A stretch of DNA of 64,000 nucleotides from Spirochaetaceae bacterium (GTDB taxonomy: Bacteria > Spirochaetota > Leptospiria > Leptospirales > Leptonemataceae), in assembly GCA_002729885.1 (NCBI GenBank), contig PBUB01000021.1, positions 286,451-350,450 on the forward strand, written 5' to 3'. The notes beneath the pieces were generated by a model. That model made no database searches, was not told the origin of the DNA, and saw only the letters and a program-made list of their open reading frames with translations. Within the stretch, counting starts at the first letter, position 1; each line of letters opens with the position of its first letter. A program made the position numbers and the translations under genes. Shown one piece after another: positions 52,392 to 62,462 of this stretch.

Positions 52392-53439
52392 AGGCTGCGG
52401 ATGTCAATCCCGGGCTTTCGATGCCCAGAAGATGTATGCATCTTCCTGCTTTCCGAATATAGAAATCTCGATATTCTTTTTCATCGATGTAGAGTCTGGG
52501 TCTGAGCCCAGCGTATCCCGGACTTAAATCATCCACGGAATAACCAGTGAGGATGTTGCCCAGTGACTCCGCGAAATCCGTTGCGGACTGAGTAATTCTA
52601 TAGTCTTCTTTTGATTCTGCAGGCACTGCATTTGGCCCGGCATAGGCGTCTCCACCGGGATGGAATGTGTAATGCACACCCAGAGCTGTGGAGGTGGGAT
52701 CCGGTAAGGGATACACCAGTTTGCCCACTGAATGATTCGTGCGAAGCCGATAGTATTCGCCGCGTACCGGATGAATTCTCAGCCCTGGAAGTCCGGTCAT
52801 CCTCGCAATCTCATCGCTGTAGAGTCCTGCGGAGTTCACAATCATTGAGCTCTGTACTTCTTCCTGTCGACCCTCTGAATCCTCCAGCAATACGTTGCAT
52901 CCATCGCCCTGCAGGGAAATGGATGCCACCTTGCGGCCGTTTAACCAGTAGGTGCCCTGCGCTTTTGCATCTTCCTGAACCGAGCGAAGATAGGCAGCAG
53001 CATCGCAAACCCCTGTATTCGGACTCAGAATGGCTGCCTGTCCCAGCACTCCAGGGAATTGATCTGCCGGGTTTTGGAGAATAGTCAAATCTCTGGCGCC
53101 CACTCTTTCTGCATTTTGTTTCAACGCTTCCAGGCGATCCAGAGTATCGGAAGAGGATTGCTTGCCTGTGGTGATTAGCTTACCACAAATCTCATACGGA
53201 ACCTTGTGCGATTCAAGGTATTCTACGGTGAGCTGGTAACCGCGGATACAATGAAAGGCCTTAAGGGAGTCTGGCTGATAATAGATTCCTGCATGAAGCA
53301 CTCCGGAATTTCGTCCAGACGTTGCATCTCCGGGTTGATGGGAGCTATCGCACAGGGCTACAGACATACCTGCCTGGCTGGCGCGATAGGCAACCCAGCT
53401 TCCGACAATGCCGCCTCCAATGACCAGTAGATCGATCAT
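52354..53439 (-). CDS. FAD-dependent oxidoreductase, L-2-hydroxyglutarate oxidase-like
   Basis: A 361-residue flavoenzyme of the DAO family. It has the N-terminal dinucleotide site VIGGGIVGSWVAYRASQ, NSGVLHAGIYYQPDSLKA, typical of LhgO/L2HGDH, and the C-terminal GIESPGLTSA. The likely reaction is oxidation of L-2-hydroxyglutarate to 2-oxoglutarate, passing electrons to quinone; other 2-hydroxy acids are possible. It is preceded by the UDP-glucuronate decarboxylase gene on the same strand (12-base gap) and overlaps lnt at the 3' end. Confidence 0.9.
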   Translation of the reverse strand: MIDLLVIGGGIVGSWVAYRASQAGMSVALCDSSHQPGDATSGRNSGVLHAGIYYQPDSLKAFHCIRGYQLTVEYLESHKVPYEICGKLITTGKQSSSDTLDRLEALKQNAERVGARDLTILQNPADQFPGVLGQAAILSPNTGVCDAAAYLRSVQEDAKAQGTYWLNGRKVASISLQGDGCNVLLEDSEGRQEEVQSSMIVNSAGLYSDEIARMTGLPGLRIHPVRGEYYRLRTNHSVGKLVYPLPDPTSTALGVHYTFHPGGDAYAGPNAVPAESKEDYRITQSATDFAESLGNILTGYSVDDLSPGYAGLRPRLYIDEKEYRDFYIRKAGRCIHLLGIESPGLTSAASISLSVHEMLGA

Positions 53440-53451
53440 CAGGTACGGTCT

Positions 53452-54381
53452 CTACAGATGCTTGAAGTATTCGATGGTTCGCTTCAGTCCCTCGTCCAGA
53501 GGGGCAGTGATTTGATAATCAAATAGATCGCGAGCAAGGGATAGATCCGGTCTTCGCCTGGTTGGATCATCCTGGGGCAAAGGTTGGTTCACCACCCTTG
53601 ACTGGCTACCTGTAAGTCGAATGACTTCCTGTGCAAGCTCTTGCACAGTGAATTCTCCGTCATTTCCCAGGTTGACCGGGCCTGTATGCCCTTCATGTTT
53701 CATGAATTTCATGATTCCATTCACCAGATCGTCTACATAGCAAAAGGAACGAGTCTGGGTACCATCGCCGTAAATAGTTATATCTTCGCCTTTCAGCGCC
53801 TGAACTATGAAGTTGGATACCACGCGCCCATCGGCAGGATCCATCCTGGGGCCGTAGGTGTTGAAGATACGAATGACTCGAATATCTACCCCATGCATGC
53901 GATGGTAATCGAAGCAAAGTGTTTCTGCTGCCCGCTTGCCTTCATCGTAGCAGGCCCGAATCCCGATGGGATTGACGCTGCCTCGATAGGACTCCGGTTG
54001 CGGATGAACCTCTGGATCTCCGTACACCTCTGAAGTGCTGGCCTGTAACAACCTTGCTCCGGTTCGCTTCGCCAGACCCAGTAGATTCATGGTGCCCAAC
54101 ACAGAGGTTTTCATGGTCTTTACTGGATTGGCCTGATAATGCACCGGGCTGGCCGGGCAGGCCATGTTGTAGATTCGGTCCACCTCGATGCGGATGGGCT
54201 CGGTGATATCGTGTCGGATGAGTTCGAAATTCTTGTTACCCAGCAAATGAGCAATGTTCCTGCGTCGGCCGGTGAAAAAGTTGTCCAGGCAGATTACATA
54301 GTCTCCCTGTTCCAGGAGTTTTTCGCATAGATGGGATCCAATGAATCCGGCGCCGCCGGTAACCAGTACTGTATGAGACAT
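53452..54381 (-). CDS. UDP-glucuronate decarboxylase (UDP-xylose synthase)
   Basis: A 309-residue extended SDR enzyme. It has the NAD site [46 protein letters not shown], the catalytic YDEGK (YxxxK) and [20 protein letters not shown], the pattern specific to UXS enzymes that convert UDP-glucuronate to UDP-xylose. It supplies a pentose donor for surface polysaccharide. No glycosyltransferase or UDP-glucose dehydrogenase is adjacent. The 143 bases between it and the M50B-like gene show no clear terminator. Confidence 0.93.
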   Translation of the reverse strand: MSHTVLVTGGAGFIGSHLCEKLLEQGDYVICLDNFFTGRRRNIAHLLGNKNFELIRHDITEPIRIEVDRIYNMACPASPVHYQANPVKTMKTSVLGTMNLLGLAKRTGARLLQASTSEVYGDPEVHPQPESYRGSVNPIGIRACYDEGKRAAETLCFDYHRMHGVDIRVIRIFNTYGPRMDPADGRVVSNFIVQALKGEDITIYGDGTQTRSFCYVDDLVNGIMKFMKHEGHTGPVNLGNDGEFTVQELAQEVIRLTGSQSRVVNQPLPQDDPTRRRPDLSLARDLFDYQITAPLDEGLKRTIEYFKHL

Positions 54382-54524
54382 CCACTACAGGGATGGATTT
54401 AGCGCAGTAGAGGCAACCAGAATTCAACTGCTTTGATGCCCGTTTCGTTTATGAGCGGCCGCGGTGACCCTGTTTCTGGGCCGAACAAAGCTCCGGCAGG
54501 GTGATTCTCACGATGATTTCCGGT

Positions 54525-55424
54525 TCATTCCGGTGAATTCCAGCCCGTATCCAATCCGGCACCGGCCATCGCTTCGGCTTCAGGAGGTTCTTCGAAACCC
54601 GGGGCCTGGGCTACCATACCCGGAGAATTCGGATCAGCTGGAATGGATGCACCAGGGTCCGCTGGCATATCAAACTCGGCCGCTCCCTGGGCTGGCCCTG
54701 CAACGTCGTCTTCGGGAGCTTCTGGTTCGGCATAGTGAACCGCCTCCCGGACTGCGGGGGCCAGCAGAAGATAGGATACCAGCAGAATGATTGCGGTCCA
54801 GATTAGAGAAATGGTTACAGCAGTGAATCCCACTGAACCATCCTTGAGGGCATCTGATCCCAGATAGGAAGCCAGGATAGCCGCATCGGTGCTGTCCACA
54901 TCCCGGGTGAAATCGAATAGATCGAACAAACTATAAAATAGAAAGAAAACCCCCACAGTAGTGAGGGCCCCACGGGCCGGCCGCTGCCCCAGTCCTGCCA
55001 GTACCAGAAAGGCCAGACCGTAGCCGGTGCCCGTATAAAAAGCGGTATCCAGAGGAGAGGTAAAGAGCCAGGAAAAATAGATTAATAGAACGGCGAAAAG
55101 AATAAGTGAGACTCGCTCCAGCCGACCCACCAGGGATTGGCGCAGCAGAAGCGCACCGGTAAAGGCGCATCCAATATATCCAGCAGAGACGGCGGCCATA
55201 AAGCCAACAGTGGAGAAGTCTCCTGTAACCAGGGTCTTGCCGGATTCGTTCCAGCTCACTTCAATGGAATCCAGGCGTACTCCGGCAGCCAGCGATAGCA
55301 GACCGTGCCACATTTCATGAACCAGCACCACAAGTAGCTTGACCGGCCGTAGCAGGGTGGAATCCCAGAAGAGGGTTAGTCCCAGGCCGATGGCCACAAT
55401 TAGAAGGAATCTCTTCCCAGCCAC
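54525..55424 (-). CDS. M50B-like membrane protein with Pro/Glu-rich tail
   Basis: A polytopic membrane protein of about 299 residues from GTG 55424. The zinc motif HEMWHG (HExxH) lies in an early helix, as in PF13398 (peptidase M50B-like); at least six helices follow, then a Pro/Glu/Ala/Gly-rich acidic tail of about 75 residues. A second metal-binding motif is not clear, so protease activity is uncertain. A TTG at 55484 in the same frame would overlap the divergent mnmC start by 39 bases, so I prefer GTG. Confidence 0.75.
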   Translation of the reverse strand: MAGKRFLLIVAIGLGLTLFWDSTLLRPVKLLVVLVHEMWHGLLSLAAGVRLDSIEVSWNESGKTLVTGDFSTVGFMAAVSAGYIGCAFTGALLLRQSLVGRLERVSLILFAVLLIYFSWLFTSPLDTAFYTGTGYGLAFLVLAGLGQRPARGALTTVGVFFLFYSLFDLFDFTRDVDSTDAAILASYLGSDALKDGSVGFTAVTISLIWTAIILLVSYLLLAPAVREAVHYAEPEAPEDDVAGPAQGAAEFDMPADPGASIPADPNSPGMVAQAPGFEEPPEAEAMAGAGLDTGWNSPE

Positions 55425-55445
55425 AGTGAGATTATCGGCAGATTT

Positions 55446-57470
55446 ATGATTCAGATCCAGGACGGAAAAGTCTTCAATTCTCAATTCGAGGATATATACT
55501 TTAGCCAGGAAGACGGAGCCGCCGAATCTGATTATGTCTTTTTGCAGGGAAACGATCTTTCCCGGCGATTCTCCAATCTGAATGCCTATGAGTGCTTCAG
55601 CGTTGGAGAGTTAGGCTTTGGCACTGGTCTCAACTTTGTACTGACCCGGAAGCTCTTCCTAAACAGAGCGCCCGCCACAACCCGGCTGCATTTCTATTCT
55701 TTTGAAATTGATTTACCTTCGCCGGGCATGTGCCGTCGGAGCTTGAACCTGTTTTCTGAGCTGGACAGAGATGCGACCTTGCTGCGAAGAAAGCTTCGCG
55801 GTGTGCTCCAGAAAAATACAGGAATGCATACTCTGTACATGGACGAAGGCAGAGTGCGTCTGACACTGATTCTAGGTGATGCTCGCAAGGAGATACACCA
55901 GTTGAATGCCTCCTGTGAAGCCTGGTTTCTGGACGGTTTCGCTCCGGCTCGTAATCCAGAACTGTGGCAGGATGGACTGTTTCGGGAAATTGCCCTGCGA
56001 AGCGAATCCGGGGCTACTTTCTCCAGCTTTACTGCTGCGGGGGCAGTGCGAAAGGCCCTGGCGGATGCTGGTTTTCAGGTGGAGAGAGTTCCCGGCTACG
56101 GCAGAAAAAAACATATGATTCGCGGCCGCTATGAAGGTTTATCGCGAATCCCGGAGGTCACCAGACCAGCCAACTCTTCGCCTGAACCTGATGGGGAAAA
56201 TTTCGAACATTCGAAAGCGCACAGGAGGACCGGGGATCCGGGGAATGCAATTTTCTTTTCCCGGAAGAATTGGGGCACTGCCGGGCCGATCTGCATCGTA
56301 GGTGCAGGCCTGGCTGGATTGAGTACAGCCTATGCATTGACCCGTAGAGGAATCCCGGTCACCATTTACGAAGCAGATCAGGTAGCCGGCGGTGCTTCCG
56401 GTAATCGGTCCGGCATGGCGGCTTCGTCCCTCACGGCAGAGCCCACCGCCACCAGCTTGATCGGTCTTCGGGCTCAAAGCATGTTTATTTCCTGGTTAAT
56501 GGATCAGTCGGGCACCTGGAAGAAGCCTGGATTTCTGCGAAAGCGTGAGGACTGGAACAGATACTTGCGAGGAAGCGAATCGCACTCTCTTACGGCAGTG
56601 TACCATCGCAAGCAGGCCCGGGAAACGTTGATGGGATTTAGCGCTTCGGTGGAGCCTGCTACACTCTGCCAGTATTATCTGGAGAAATGCAAAGAATCAA
56701 AAAACTTTCGTATGCTGGAAGGCAGTAGTATAAAGCCGCAGGATGTTGATGATTCAGAAAGTGGTCCGATCTGGATCCTCTGCAATGCGAACGATCTGGG
56801 TCGATTTTCCCAGGCTGCCTTTATCGCCCAGAAGCCAGTGCGTGGTCAGGTAATTTATCTTCCTTTAAATAGTTCTAAATATCGCAATGGTGTTACCAAT
56901 CAGGTTTATCTTGTTCCGGTTCCTTCTGAACCGGATCTAAGAGTCCTGGGGGCCACATTTGATATGCACCTGAATGAATTGCACAGATTGCCTGAACGGG
57001 ATGAGTATCTTCTAAGCGAGATGAAGGAGAAATTGTCGGATCTCTGGGCCTGCCTGGATCCAGAAACTATGCAGCAAATAGAAAAGGGACAACTTCAGGG
57101 CCGAGTAGGGTTTCGCAGTCAGGCCCGGGATTATCTTCCTGTCTGTGGAGCCTTACCGGACGCCGAGGATTTTCTGGATCGATTCGATAGTTATTATACC
57201 CTGCCCGGCGATGAAAAAAAAACGCTGGATTATCGCGCCATCAATCAGGAGATAAAACGACATTCGAATCTATACGTGAATGCCTGCCATGGAAGTCGGG
57301 GAATTACCACCAGTTTTTTATGCGCAGAACTGCTTGCAGCACAGATCAACCAGGAAGGAACTCCGCTGGAGGATTCCCTGGCCCGGGCTCTGGATCCTGT
57401 GCGGTTTCTCTGGAAAGCTGTCAAGCAGCCGCCGTCCAAACGACCGGAATGGGCCAGAAAGCCGGGCTGA
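55446..57470 (+). CDS. mnmC: Bifunctional tRNA 5-methylaminomethyl-2-thiouridine biosynthesis protein MnmC
   Basis: A 674-residue fusion. The N-terminal methyltransferase domain (about 1-245) has FGTGLNFVLT and DGFAPARNPELW; the C-terminal FAD-dependent oxidase (about 275-674) has IVGAGLAGLSTAYALTRRG. Together they convert cmnm5-type to mnm5-type modification at the wobble uridine of several tRNAs. Both domains look complete, which is the proteobacterial arrangement. It is divergent from the M50B-like gene. After its stop a CCTTCC/GGAAGG repeat (57504-57517) lies in the 81-base gap. Confidence 0.92.
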   Translation: MIQIQDGKVFNSQFEDIYFSQEDGAAESDYVFLQGNDLSRRFSNLNAYECFSVGELGFGTGLNFVLTRKLFLNRAPATTRLHFYSFEIDLPSPGMCRRSLNLFSELDRDATLLRRKLRGVLQKNTGMHTLYMDEGRVRLTLILGDARKEIHQLNASCEAWFLDGFAPARNPELWQDGLFREIALRSESGATFSSFTAAGAVRKALADAGFQVERVPGYGRKKHMIRGRYEGLSRIPEVTRPANSSPEPDGENFEHSKAHRRTGDPGNAIFFSRKNWGTAGPICIVGAGLAGLSTAYALTRRGIPVTIYEADQVAGGASGNRSGMAASSLTAEPTATSLIGLRAQSMFISWLMDQSGTWKKPGFLRKREDWNRYLRGSESHSLTAVYHRKQARETLMGFSASVEPATLCQYYLEKCKESKNFRMLEGSSIKPQDVDDSESGPIWILCNANDLGRFSQAAFIAQKPVRGQVIYLPLNSSKYRNGVTNQVYLVPVPSEPDLRVLGATFDMHLNELHRLPERDEYLLSEMKEKLSDLWACLDPETMQQIEKGQLQGRVGFRSQARDYLPVCGALPDAEDFLDRFDSYYTLPGDEKKTLDYRAINQEIKRHSNLYVNACHGSRGITTSFLCAELLAAQINQEGTPLEDSLARALDPVRFLWKAVKQPPSKRPEWARKPG

Positions 57471-57551
57471 TGACCTTGTGGACCAGGAAATCGTATCGAT
57501 CTACCTTCCGAGGAAGGGACAATTCTTGAGGAATGCATCTTACCGGGATGT

Positions 57552-58631
57552 CTAACGGGGCAGGCGAAATACACCAATCATTGGCAGATGATCGCTAATA
57601 GTCAGTGTGCCATCTCTTCGCACACGATAATCCAATTGCTCCAGGTCTGCAGAGAAAAACATATAATCTATGGTGCGGTCCGGCTCTTTTATAACGTGGC
57701 TGTTCGGAAAATGGGTATAGTATCTGGATTGATTCGGACCATTCAAAGTCTCTGCATCTACGCTAGAATTAAACTCGGAAAACAGAGATTCAATTTCGCT
57801 TTCTTCCTGGTAGTATACACGATCATTTTCATGCAGTTGCGATCGATCCCAGCCCGGTGGAAGAAGATTAAAATCTCCTGCGATGAGCCAGTCATTTCCT
57901 TCTTCGTTTAAAGCCAGCAGGAGGTCGCGAACTTCGGCAACCTGCTTTTGCATGGTGTCCGTTCCCTGAGCGAAGGCATCCAGATGAGTATTGAGTAAAA
58001 CCAACGGTTTGCGGTCTTCAACAGGCAGGCTTGCTTCCAGTATCGCTCTTTTTAAATAGAACTGCTGCGAAACAATATCCATGGGCATAATGCTGAGCTG
58101 ATGTCGTCTTGCAGATTCGATACGATAGCGACTGATGGTAAGCAGCTTCATACCCACAGATCCCAGGACATTCGGATCCGGTACGAAATCAGATTTCCAG
58201 TAATACGCACTCGTCTGGCAGGGATACTCAGGGCCCAGGCCTTCCATGATTCGCGCCACCTGGTCCATGTATCCTGTGGATTTCGCATCCACATTCACTT
58301 CCTGCAGCAAAAGCACATCCGGCTTTTCATCTTTTACTATTCGCAGGAACTCCTCCAGGGTTTTTTCTACTTCCGCATATTCAGGTTCGTAGTCTTTACC
58401 GGAGCCATCGGTAACATCATACCAGAATACATAGCTTTTACCGGCCATGTACTGAACATTCCAGTTCATGATCTTTAATTCCTGACCGGGTTGGAGCTCA
58501 GGTGCATCTGCATCGCACTGAACATCCATGTCCTCAAGAGGGTCCGGATGGTAGGTAATCAGGTTGATGGTTAATACAAGCAGGCCCACCAGGCCGGCCA
58601 GACTGATTCCGATAACTTTCAGTGCTTTCAT
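57552..58631 (-). CDS. Endonuclease/exonuclease/phosphatase-family protein, exported or anchored
   Basis: A 359-residue protein with an N-terminal signal or anchor (about residues 5-26). The EEP catalytic residues are present in order: IMNWNVQYM (Asn), DVLLLQEVN (Glu), NTHLDAFAQG (Asp/His), AGDFNLLPPG (Asp-x-Asn) and SDHLPMIGVF (Asp-His). The fold covers DNases, sphingomyelinases and phosphatases; the exported form could be a nuclease or a phospholipase-type enzyme. The substrate is unknown. It lies 33 bases before panE, read in the same direction. Confidence 0.85.
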   Translation of the reverse strand: MKALKVIGISLAGLVGLLVLTINLITYHPDPLEDMDVQCDADAPELQPGQELKIMNWNVQYMAGKSYVFWYDVTDGSGKDYEPEYAEVEKTLEEFLRIVKDEKPDVLLLQEVNVDAKSTGYMDQVARIMEGLGPEYPCQTSAYYWKSDFVPDPNVLGSVGMKLLTISRYRIESARRHQLSIMPMDIVSQQFYLKRAILEASLPVEDRKPLVLLNTHLDAFAQGTDTMQKQVAEVRDLLLALNEEGNDWLIAGDFNLLPPGWDRSQLHENDRVYYQEESEIESLFSEFNSSVDAETLNGPNQSRYYTHFPNSHVIKEPDRTIDYMFFSADLEQLDYRVRRDGTLTISDHLPMIGVFRLPR

Positions 58632-58664
58632 GGGCCCCGTAGATTCAGCGATACCGGACGTGAA

Positions 58665-59663
58665 TCAAGTGTTTTTCATAGATGCGCTCTGGATAAGCCG
58701 GACGATGGTGGAGTTCACCGGACTCTCCAGGCCATGGATTTTGCTTCGCTCCGCGATAAAGCCATTCATGGCCAGAATCTCGGTGGGGCGGCCTTTTTCC
58801 ATGTCTGCCAGCATACTGGGTTCATGGAGGGCAGTGGCCGGAATAAGAGTGCCCAGGAGATGCTCGAAGTACTCCTCCGGGGACGCCCAGAAAAGAGGGA
58901 CCTGCTCTTCCCTTGCCAGAGAAAAGGCTTCCGTGAGAATATCTTTCATCAGATCCAGGGCCGGAGATACCCTGAGCTTCCCGTAAGGAACCTTGAGCAG
59001 GGCTCCCAGAGGATTCAGGCAGCAATTATATAGCAGCTTGGCCCACAGATAAGAAATCATCTGATCTGTGTATTCGAACACCAGCGGAGTTTCAGAAAGC
59101 AGTTCAACCAGTTCTTTCGCAGAATCGTCTGCAGACCCCGAAACATGGGGCTTTAGCGAATCAGCCCTGGCTGCAATAGAGCCAATTTTTCCAGGTCCAC
59201 CGTATACGGTGATGTTTACGGATCCGGGTTCTGGAATCTCATAACCTGTTATGGTCATACCGCTAAGAAGTAGGGGTCTTGATTTCAGGTCGGATGATCG
59301 GAAGGCTTCCTGGATCGCTTCATAATTTCCCATTCCGTTCTGAATATGGACCCAGATCGGTCCAACCGGATCTGGAAGAACTTCCAGGAGCTTATGGGCG
59401 GCGGCTACTGTGGACGGGGACTTAACAGTCAAAAAGATAACATCTACTGGCTTTGCCAGGAAAGTATGGCCTCCTAGATCCACTTCGTCGCAGGCCAAGG
59501 GTTTATGATGACTGGAGCCCAGAATGCCCTGAATAGAAAGACCCTGCCTGCCAACGGCTTCCATGTGGGCTCCGCGCCCTACCAGAAGCACATCATGGTT
59601 CTTTGAAAGATAGCCTCCGATGGCGCTACCCACAGAGCCGGCTCCCATCACCAGGATTCTCAT
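58665..59663 (-). CDS. panE: 2-dehydropantoate 2-reductase (ketopantoate reductase)
   Basis: A 332-residue NADPH enzyme reducing ketopantoate for pantothenate and coenzyme A synthesis. It has the NADP site VMGAGSVGSAIGGYLSK, HIQNGMGNYEA and the catalytic-Lys helix LWAKLLYNCCLNPLGALLK, ending in a C-terminal helical domain with MLADMEKGRPTEI. Family members also act on related 2-keto acids. Its ATG overlaps the prmA stop (ATGA). Confidence 0.9.
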   Translation of the reverse strand: MRILVMGAGSVGSAIGGYLSKNHDVLLVGRGAHMEAVGRQGLSIQGILGSSHHKPLACDEVDLGGHTFLAKPVDVIFLTVKSPSTVAAAHKLLEVLPDPVGPIWVHIQNGMGNYEAIQEAFRSSDLKSRPLLLSGMTITGYEIPEPGSVNITVYGGPGKIGSIAARADSLKPHVSGSADDSAKELVELLSETPLVFEYTDQMISYLWAKLLYNCCLNPLGALLKVPYGKLRVSPALDLMKDILTEAFSLAREEQVPLFWASPEEYFEHLLGTLIPATALHEPSMLADMEKGRPTEILAMNGFIAERSKIHGLESPVNSTIVRLIQSASMKNT

Positions 59664-60550
59664 TTTTGCCGATTGAACTCCATCACCAGCCAGCCATCAT
59701 CTTCCATTTCGCTTTGCAGATGCCATCCGGGAAAAGCGTCCAGGAAATCCTGCTTCTGCTCCAGGATAATTCCGGACACGATCAACCTTGTGCCTGGTAG
59801 ATTGGTTACCACATCTTTCGCAGATAGAAAGACATTTAAGGTAATGTTGGCCAGAGTCAGGTCTGCTTTAAACTCTTGAATTTGAGTTAATTCGAATCCG
59901 CCTTTGAGAACTTCCACTGGATATTCACCGGAGAAATTCAATTCCAGGTTGGACTTTGTAGCATGCACTGCATTTCCATCCACATCGAATGCCAGAATGC
60001 GATTTGCCCCTACTCGCAAGGCTGCAATAGTGAGTATACCGGAACCGCAACCAGCATCCAGAACCCTTAACCCATCCAGAGGATTGTTCTCCATCCATCG
60101 CACCATCATGCGACTGGTAGCATGCAAGCCGGTGCCAAAAGCGAGACCCGGATCCAGATAGATTCTTTTTCGATCTCCGAACCTTAAATCATCTTCGCTA
60201 TCTTTGAACCAGGATGGAACTACGGCGAAATGGTCACCGAGCACGAATGGTCGATAATGCTGCTTGTATGCTTCCTGGTAGTCGGACTGCTCAATTGTAT
60301 TTTCGTCCAGGTAGTAGTGCTCAATTCCGCAGGCCAGGAGTACCGCTTCCAGATCCCATCGACATTCTACGCATTCTACAGGAAAATAGAGCACCAGCGT
60401 GGTTTCATCGCTGGCAGGACGATTCTCCTCATACAGGATTTCGTAATAACCGGAGAGATCCGGTAGCAGATTTTGGTCCAGAAGGGCCGTGAATTCCTGG
60501 GCATCGTCCTGGCCCAAATGTAGGTTTATTTCATGATAGGAAGAACTCAA
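59660..60550 (-). CDS. prmA: Ribosomal protein L11 methyltransferase
   Basis: A 296-residue enzyme that trimethylates ribosomal protein L11. The N-terminal substrate-binding domain (about 1-120) is followed by the SAM-binding domain with DPGLAFGTGLHATS, LDAGCGSGILTIAAL, FDVDGNAV and ADLTLANI. Start is a TTG whose second and third bases overlap the TGA of the upstream gene (TTGA). The same geometry occurs at ispD. Length is standard. Confidence 0.92.
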   Translation of the reverse strand: MSSSYHEINLHLGQDDAQEFTALLDQNLLPDLSGYYEILYEENRPASDETTLVLYFPVECVECRWDLEAVLLACGIEHYYLDENTIEQSDYQEAYKQHYRPFVLGDHFAVVPSWFKDSEDDLRFGDRKRIYLDPGLAFGTGLHATSRMMVRWMENNPLDGLRVLDAGCGSGILTIAALRVGANRILAFDVDGNAVHATKSNLELNFSGEYPVEVLKGGFELTQIQEFKADLTLANITLNVFLSAKDVVTNLPGTRLIVSGIILEQKQDFLDAFPGWHLQSEMEDDGWLVMEFNRQK

Positions 60551-62382
60551 GAGGGCAGGGCTCCGAAGGACTTTTGGTAATCCTCGGTATTCATTTCAAT
60601 GACACCGCCGTACAGATCTCCGGACTCAAGCCTGTGTGCAAGAGCTTTTGCAAAACAGCTTGTTTCCATCAAAGCTTCTTTCACTTTCTTGCCGTCCAGG
60701 CGCATACCCTCGTTGGGCTTTAAATCGAACTGAAGGGAATCTTCGCCATTGGAAAGAGTAGAGCCGCCCGCGCGAAAATCCTCAATGATTTCTGTCAGGA
60801 TTGTATTAACTTCATCCATGAAATCCTTGATCTGGATCCTTGTCTGTCTTCCGCTCTGACCTCTTCTGGAATCGTGGAAAGACACTTTCTTGGCATGCTC
60901 CACGTAATTCCCGGCCTGAGCGGAGTCTCTGGCCGCCCTGTGGAATTCCAGACATTCATGGATGTAGGTCTTGAAGTAATCGTAGGGCTGGCGAATTTTT
61001 TCCAGACAGTCCGACATTCGCTCCCGGTAATCGATCTTCACTCCACCACGGTAGGCTGTATGCAGCTTGATCTGTGGAGTGGTGAGTACCACGCTAAATT
61101 CATCTTCAAACAATCTCAGGAATAGATAGGCGATTACAACTTTATCCTGGTAGGGAACAAGCTTCCACTCCCCTTTGGGGTCGTATCTCTTTCGCAGCTC
61201 ATCGATGGGAAAAGAGCTCATTACCTGCATTCCATATTGCAGTTCCTTCTGACCCTGGCTTTCCGGCTCATCTGACTCTGCTGCCTGCTCTTCCTGATTC
61301 TCCTCGGCTTCGCCCGAGTTCAGTTCCGAAGCATCCAGCGCTTCGTCTTCTGCCAATTCAGCGTTATCCGCCTTCTCAGAGCTGGCTTCCTTGCTTTCTT
61401 CTTCCGGGGCCTGTTTCTGCGAAGTCTGTCGATTGGCCTCCTGCACTTCTGATGAGCTTCCTGTGATTTTACCCAGTTTGTCCGATTCCACCACTCCAAT
61501 CATGTTTTCAAACAGACGAGTGCCTGGCTCCGCCTTTTTCATTTCAGCTCTCTGGGCCAGAGCGACCAGGGCAGGGTAAACCTGTTCCATTAAAGTGCGC
61601 CAGTCTGCGCGAATCTTCTTTCGCTTTGAATCGTAAAGTGAGGTAGCTTTTTTTTGAACCTTTTGCTGGGTGCCTATGGCAAGTTCTGCAGCAACCTGGA
61701 ATGCTTCGCTATAGGGTCTTAAGTAATAGAGCTTTCGTAGCAATGCGAACAGAGAAGGACGAATTGCATCCAGAGGTACGCTTCGATCCGGATAATCCTG
61801 ATAATCGGAAAGTAGCTCGGACAATTCTTTTCGATCGTATAGTTTGGATGCTCGTTCCAGCACCTCAACATAGAGAGGCCCGCTGCGAGAGAGCTCCTTT
61901 CGCACTTCTTTTGAAACGGCTGGCTCAGAAAAGAGCAATTCGTTGCCCAGAATGTTACATTCCATCAAAGCTCTTTTCCCTTCCAGGTTGATGAGAGAAA
62001 AGAAGGACGGTTTGACCATATCCTGGCCGTACGGAGTGAGGCCCATAAACATGCATCGCATCTTGATGCCTACTCGAGCGAAGAAGCCAGAGGCAGCCTT
62101 TTCTTCTGCTTCCAGTTCCTTTCGCAGCCGGGCCTGGGCTTCCAGTTCCTTCTTTCGATTCTCTCGTGCAATCTCGGAAGGCATTCGGGTACCTTCGCCG
62201 GACCCTCCAGAAGATCGGCCCCGGGATCGCTCCCTTTCTGGCTCTTCTTTTCTAACTGCACGTTCTCCCAGAACCTGACCGCCGGAGCCCTTCAGCTGAT
62301 CCAGCATCTTCTTTCGGTCCTGGGCTCCCAGGTTCTGGGCACCAATGGCTTTGCGAGTTCTATCGAACTCCATTTCGTCCAT
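60547..62382 (-). CDS. Large cytoplasmic protein of unknown function
   Basis: A 611-residue protein without signal or membrane segment; I start at the ATG at 62382 (a TTG at 62421 is in frame). The N-terminal 100 residues are basic and charged, then a helical region (about 110-290), an acidic disordered linker rich in Glu and Ser (about 310-400) and a C-terminal helical region (about 405-611) with FLRLFEDEF and YDYFKTYIHECLEF. No family is recognised. It is translationally coupled to prmA. It is divergent from the nucleotidyltransferase gene. Confidence 0.75.
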   Translation of the reverse strand: MDEMEFDRTRKAIGAQNLGAQDRKKMLDQLKGSGGQVLGERAVRKEEPERERSRGRSSGGSGEGTRMPSEIARENRKKELEAQARLRKELEAEEKAASGFFARVGIKMRCMFMGLTPYGQDMVKPSFFSLINLEGKRALMECNILGNELLFSEPAVSKEVRKELSRSGPLYVEVLERASKLYDRKELSELLSDYQDYPDRSVPLDAIRPSLFALLRKLYYLRPYSEAFQVAAELAIGTQQKVQKKATSLYDSKRKKIRADWRTLMEQVYPALVALAQRAEMKKAEPGTRLFENMIGVVESDKLGKITGSSSEVQEANRQTSQKQAPEEESKEASSEKADNAELAEDEALDASELNSGEAEENQEEQAAESDEPESQGQKELQYGMQVMSSFPIDELRKRYDPKGEWKLVPYQDKVVIAYLFLRLFEDEFSVVLTTPQIKLHTAYRGGVKIDYRERMSDCLEKIRQPYDYFKTYIHECLEFHRAARDSAQAGNYVEHAKKVSFHDSRRGQSGRQTRIQIKDFMDEVNTILTEIIEDFRAGGSTLSNGEDSLQFDLKPNEGMRLDGKKVKEALMETSCFAKALAHRLESGDLYGGVIEMNTEDYQKSFGALPS

Positions 62383-62462
62383 GGCTCTTATACCGGTAGA
62401 ATCAATGTACCAATCAATCAAAAAAAAGTGGCTGGAATGTCTTTGTCCACAGGGATGGCTCC

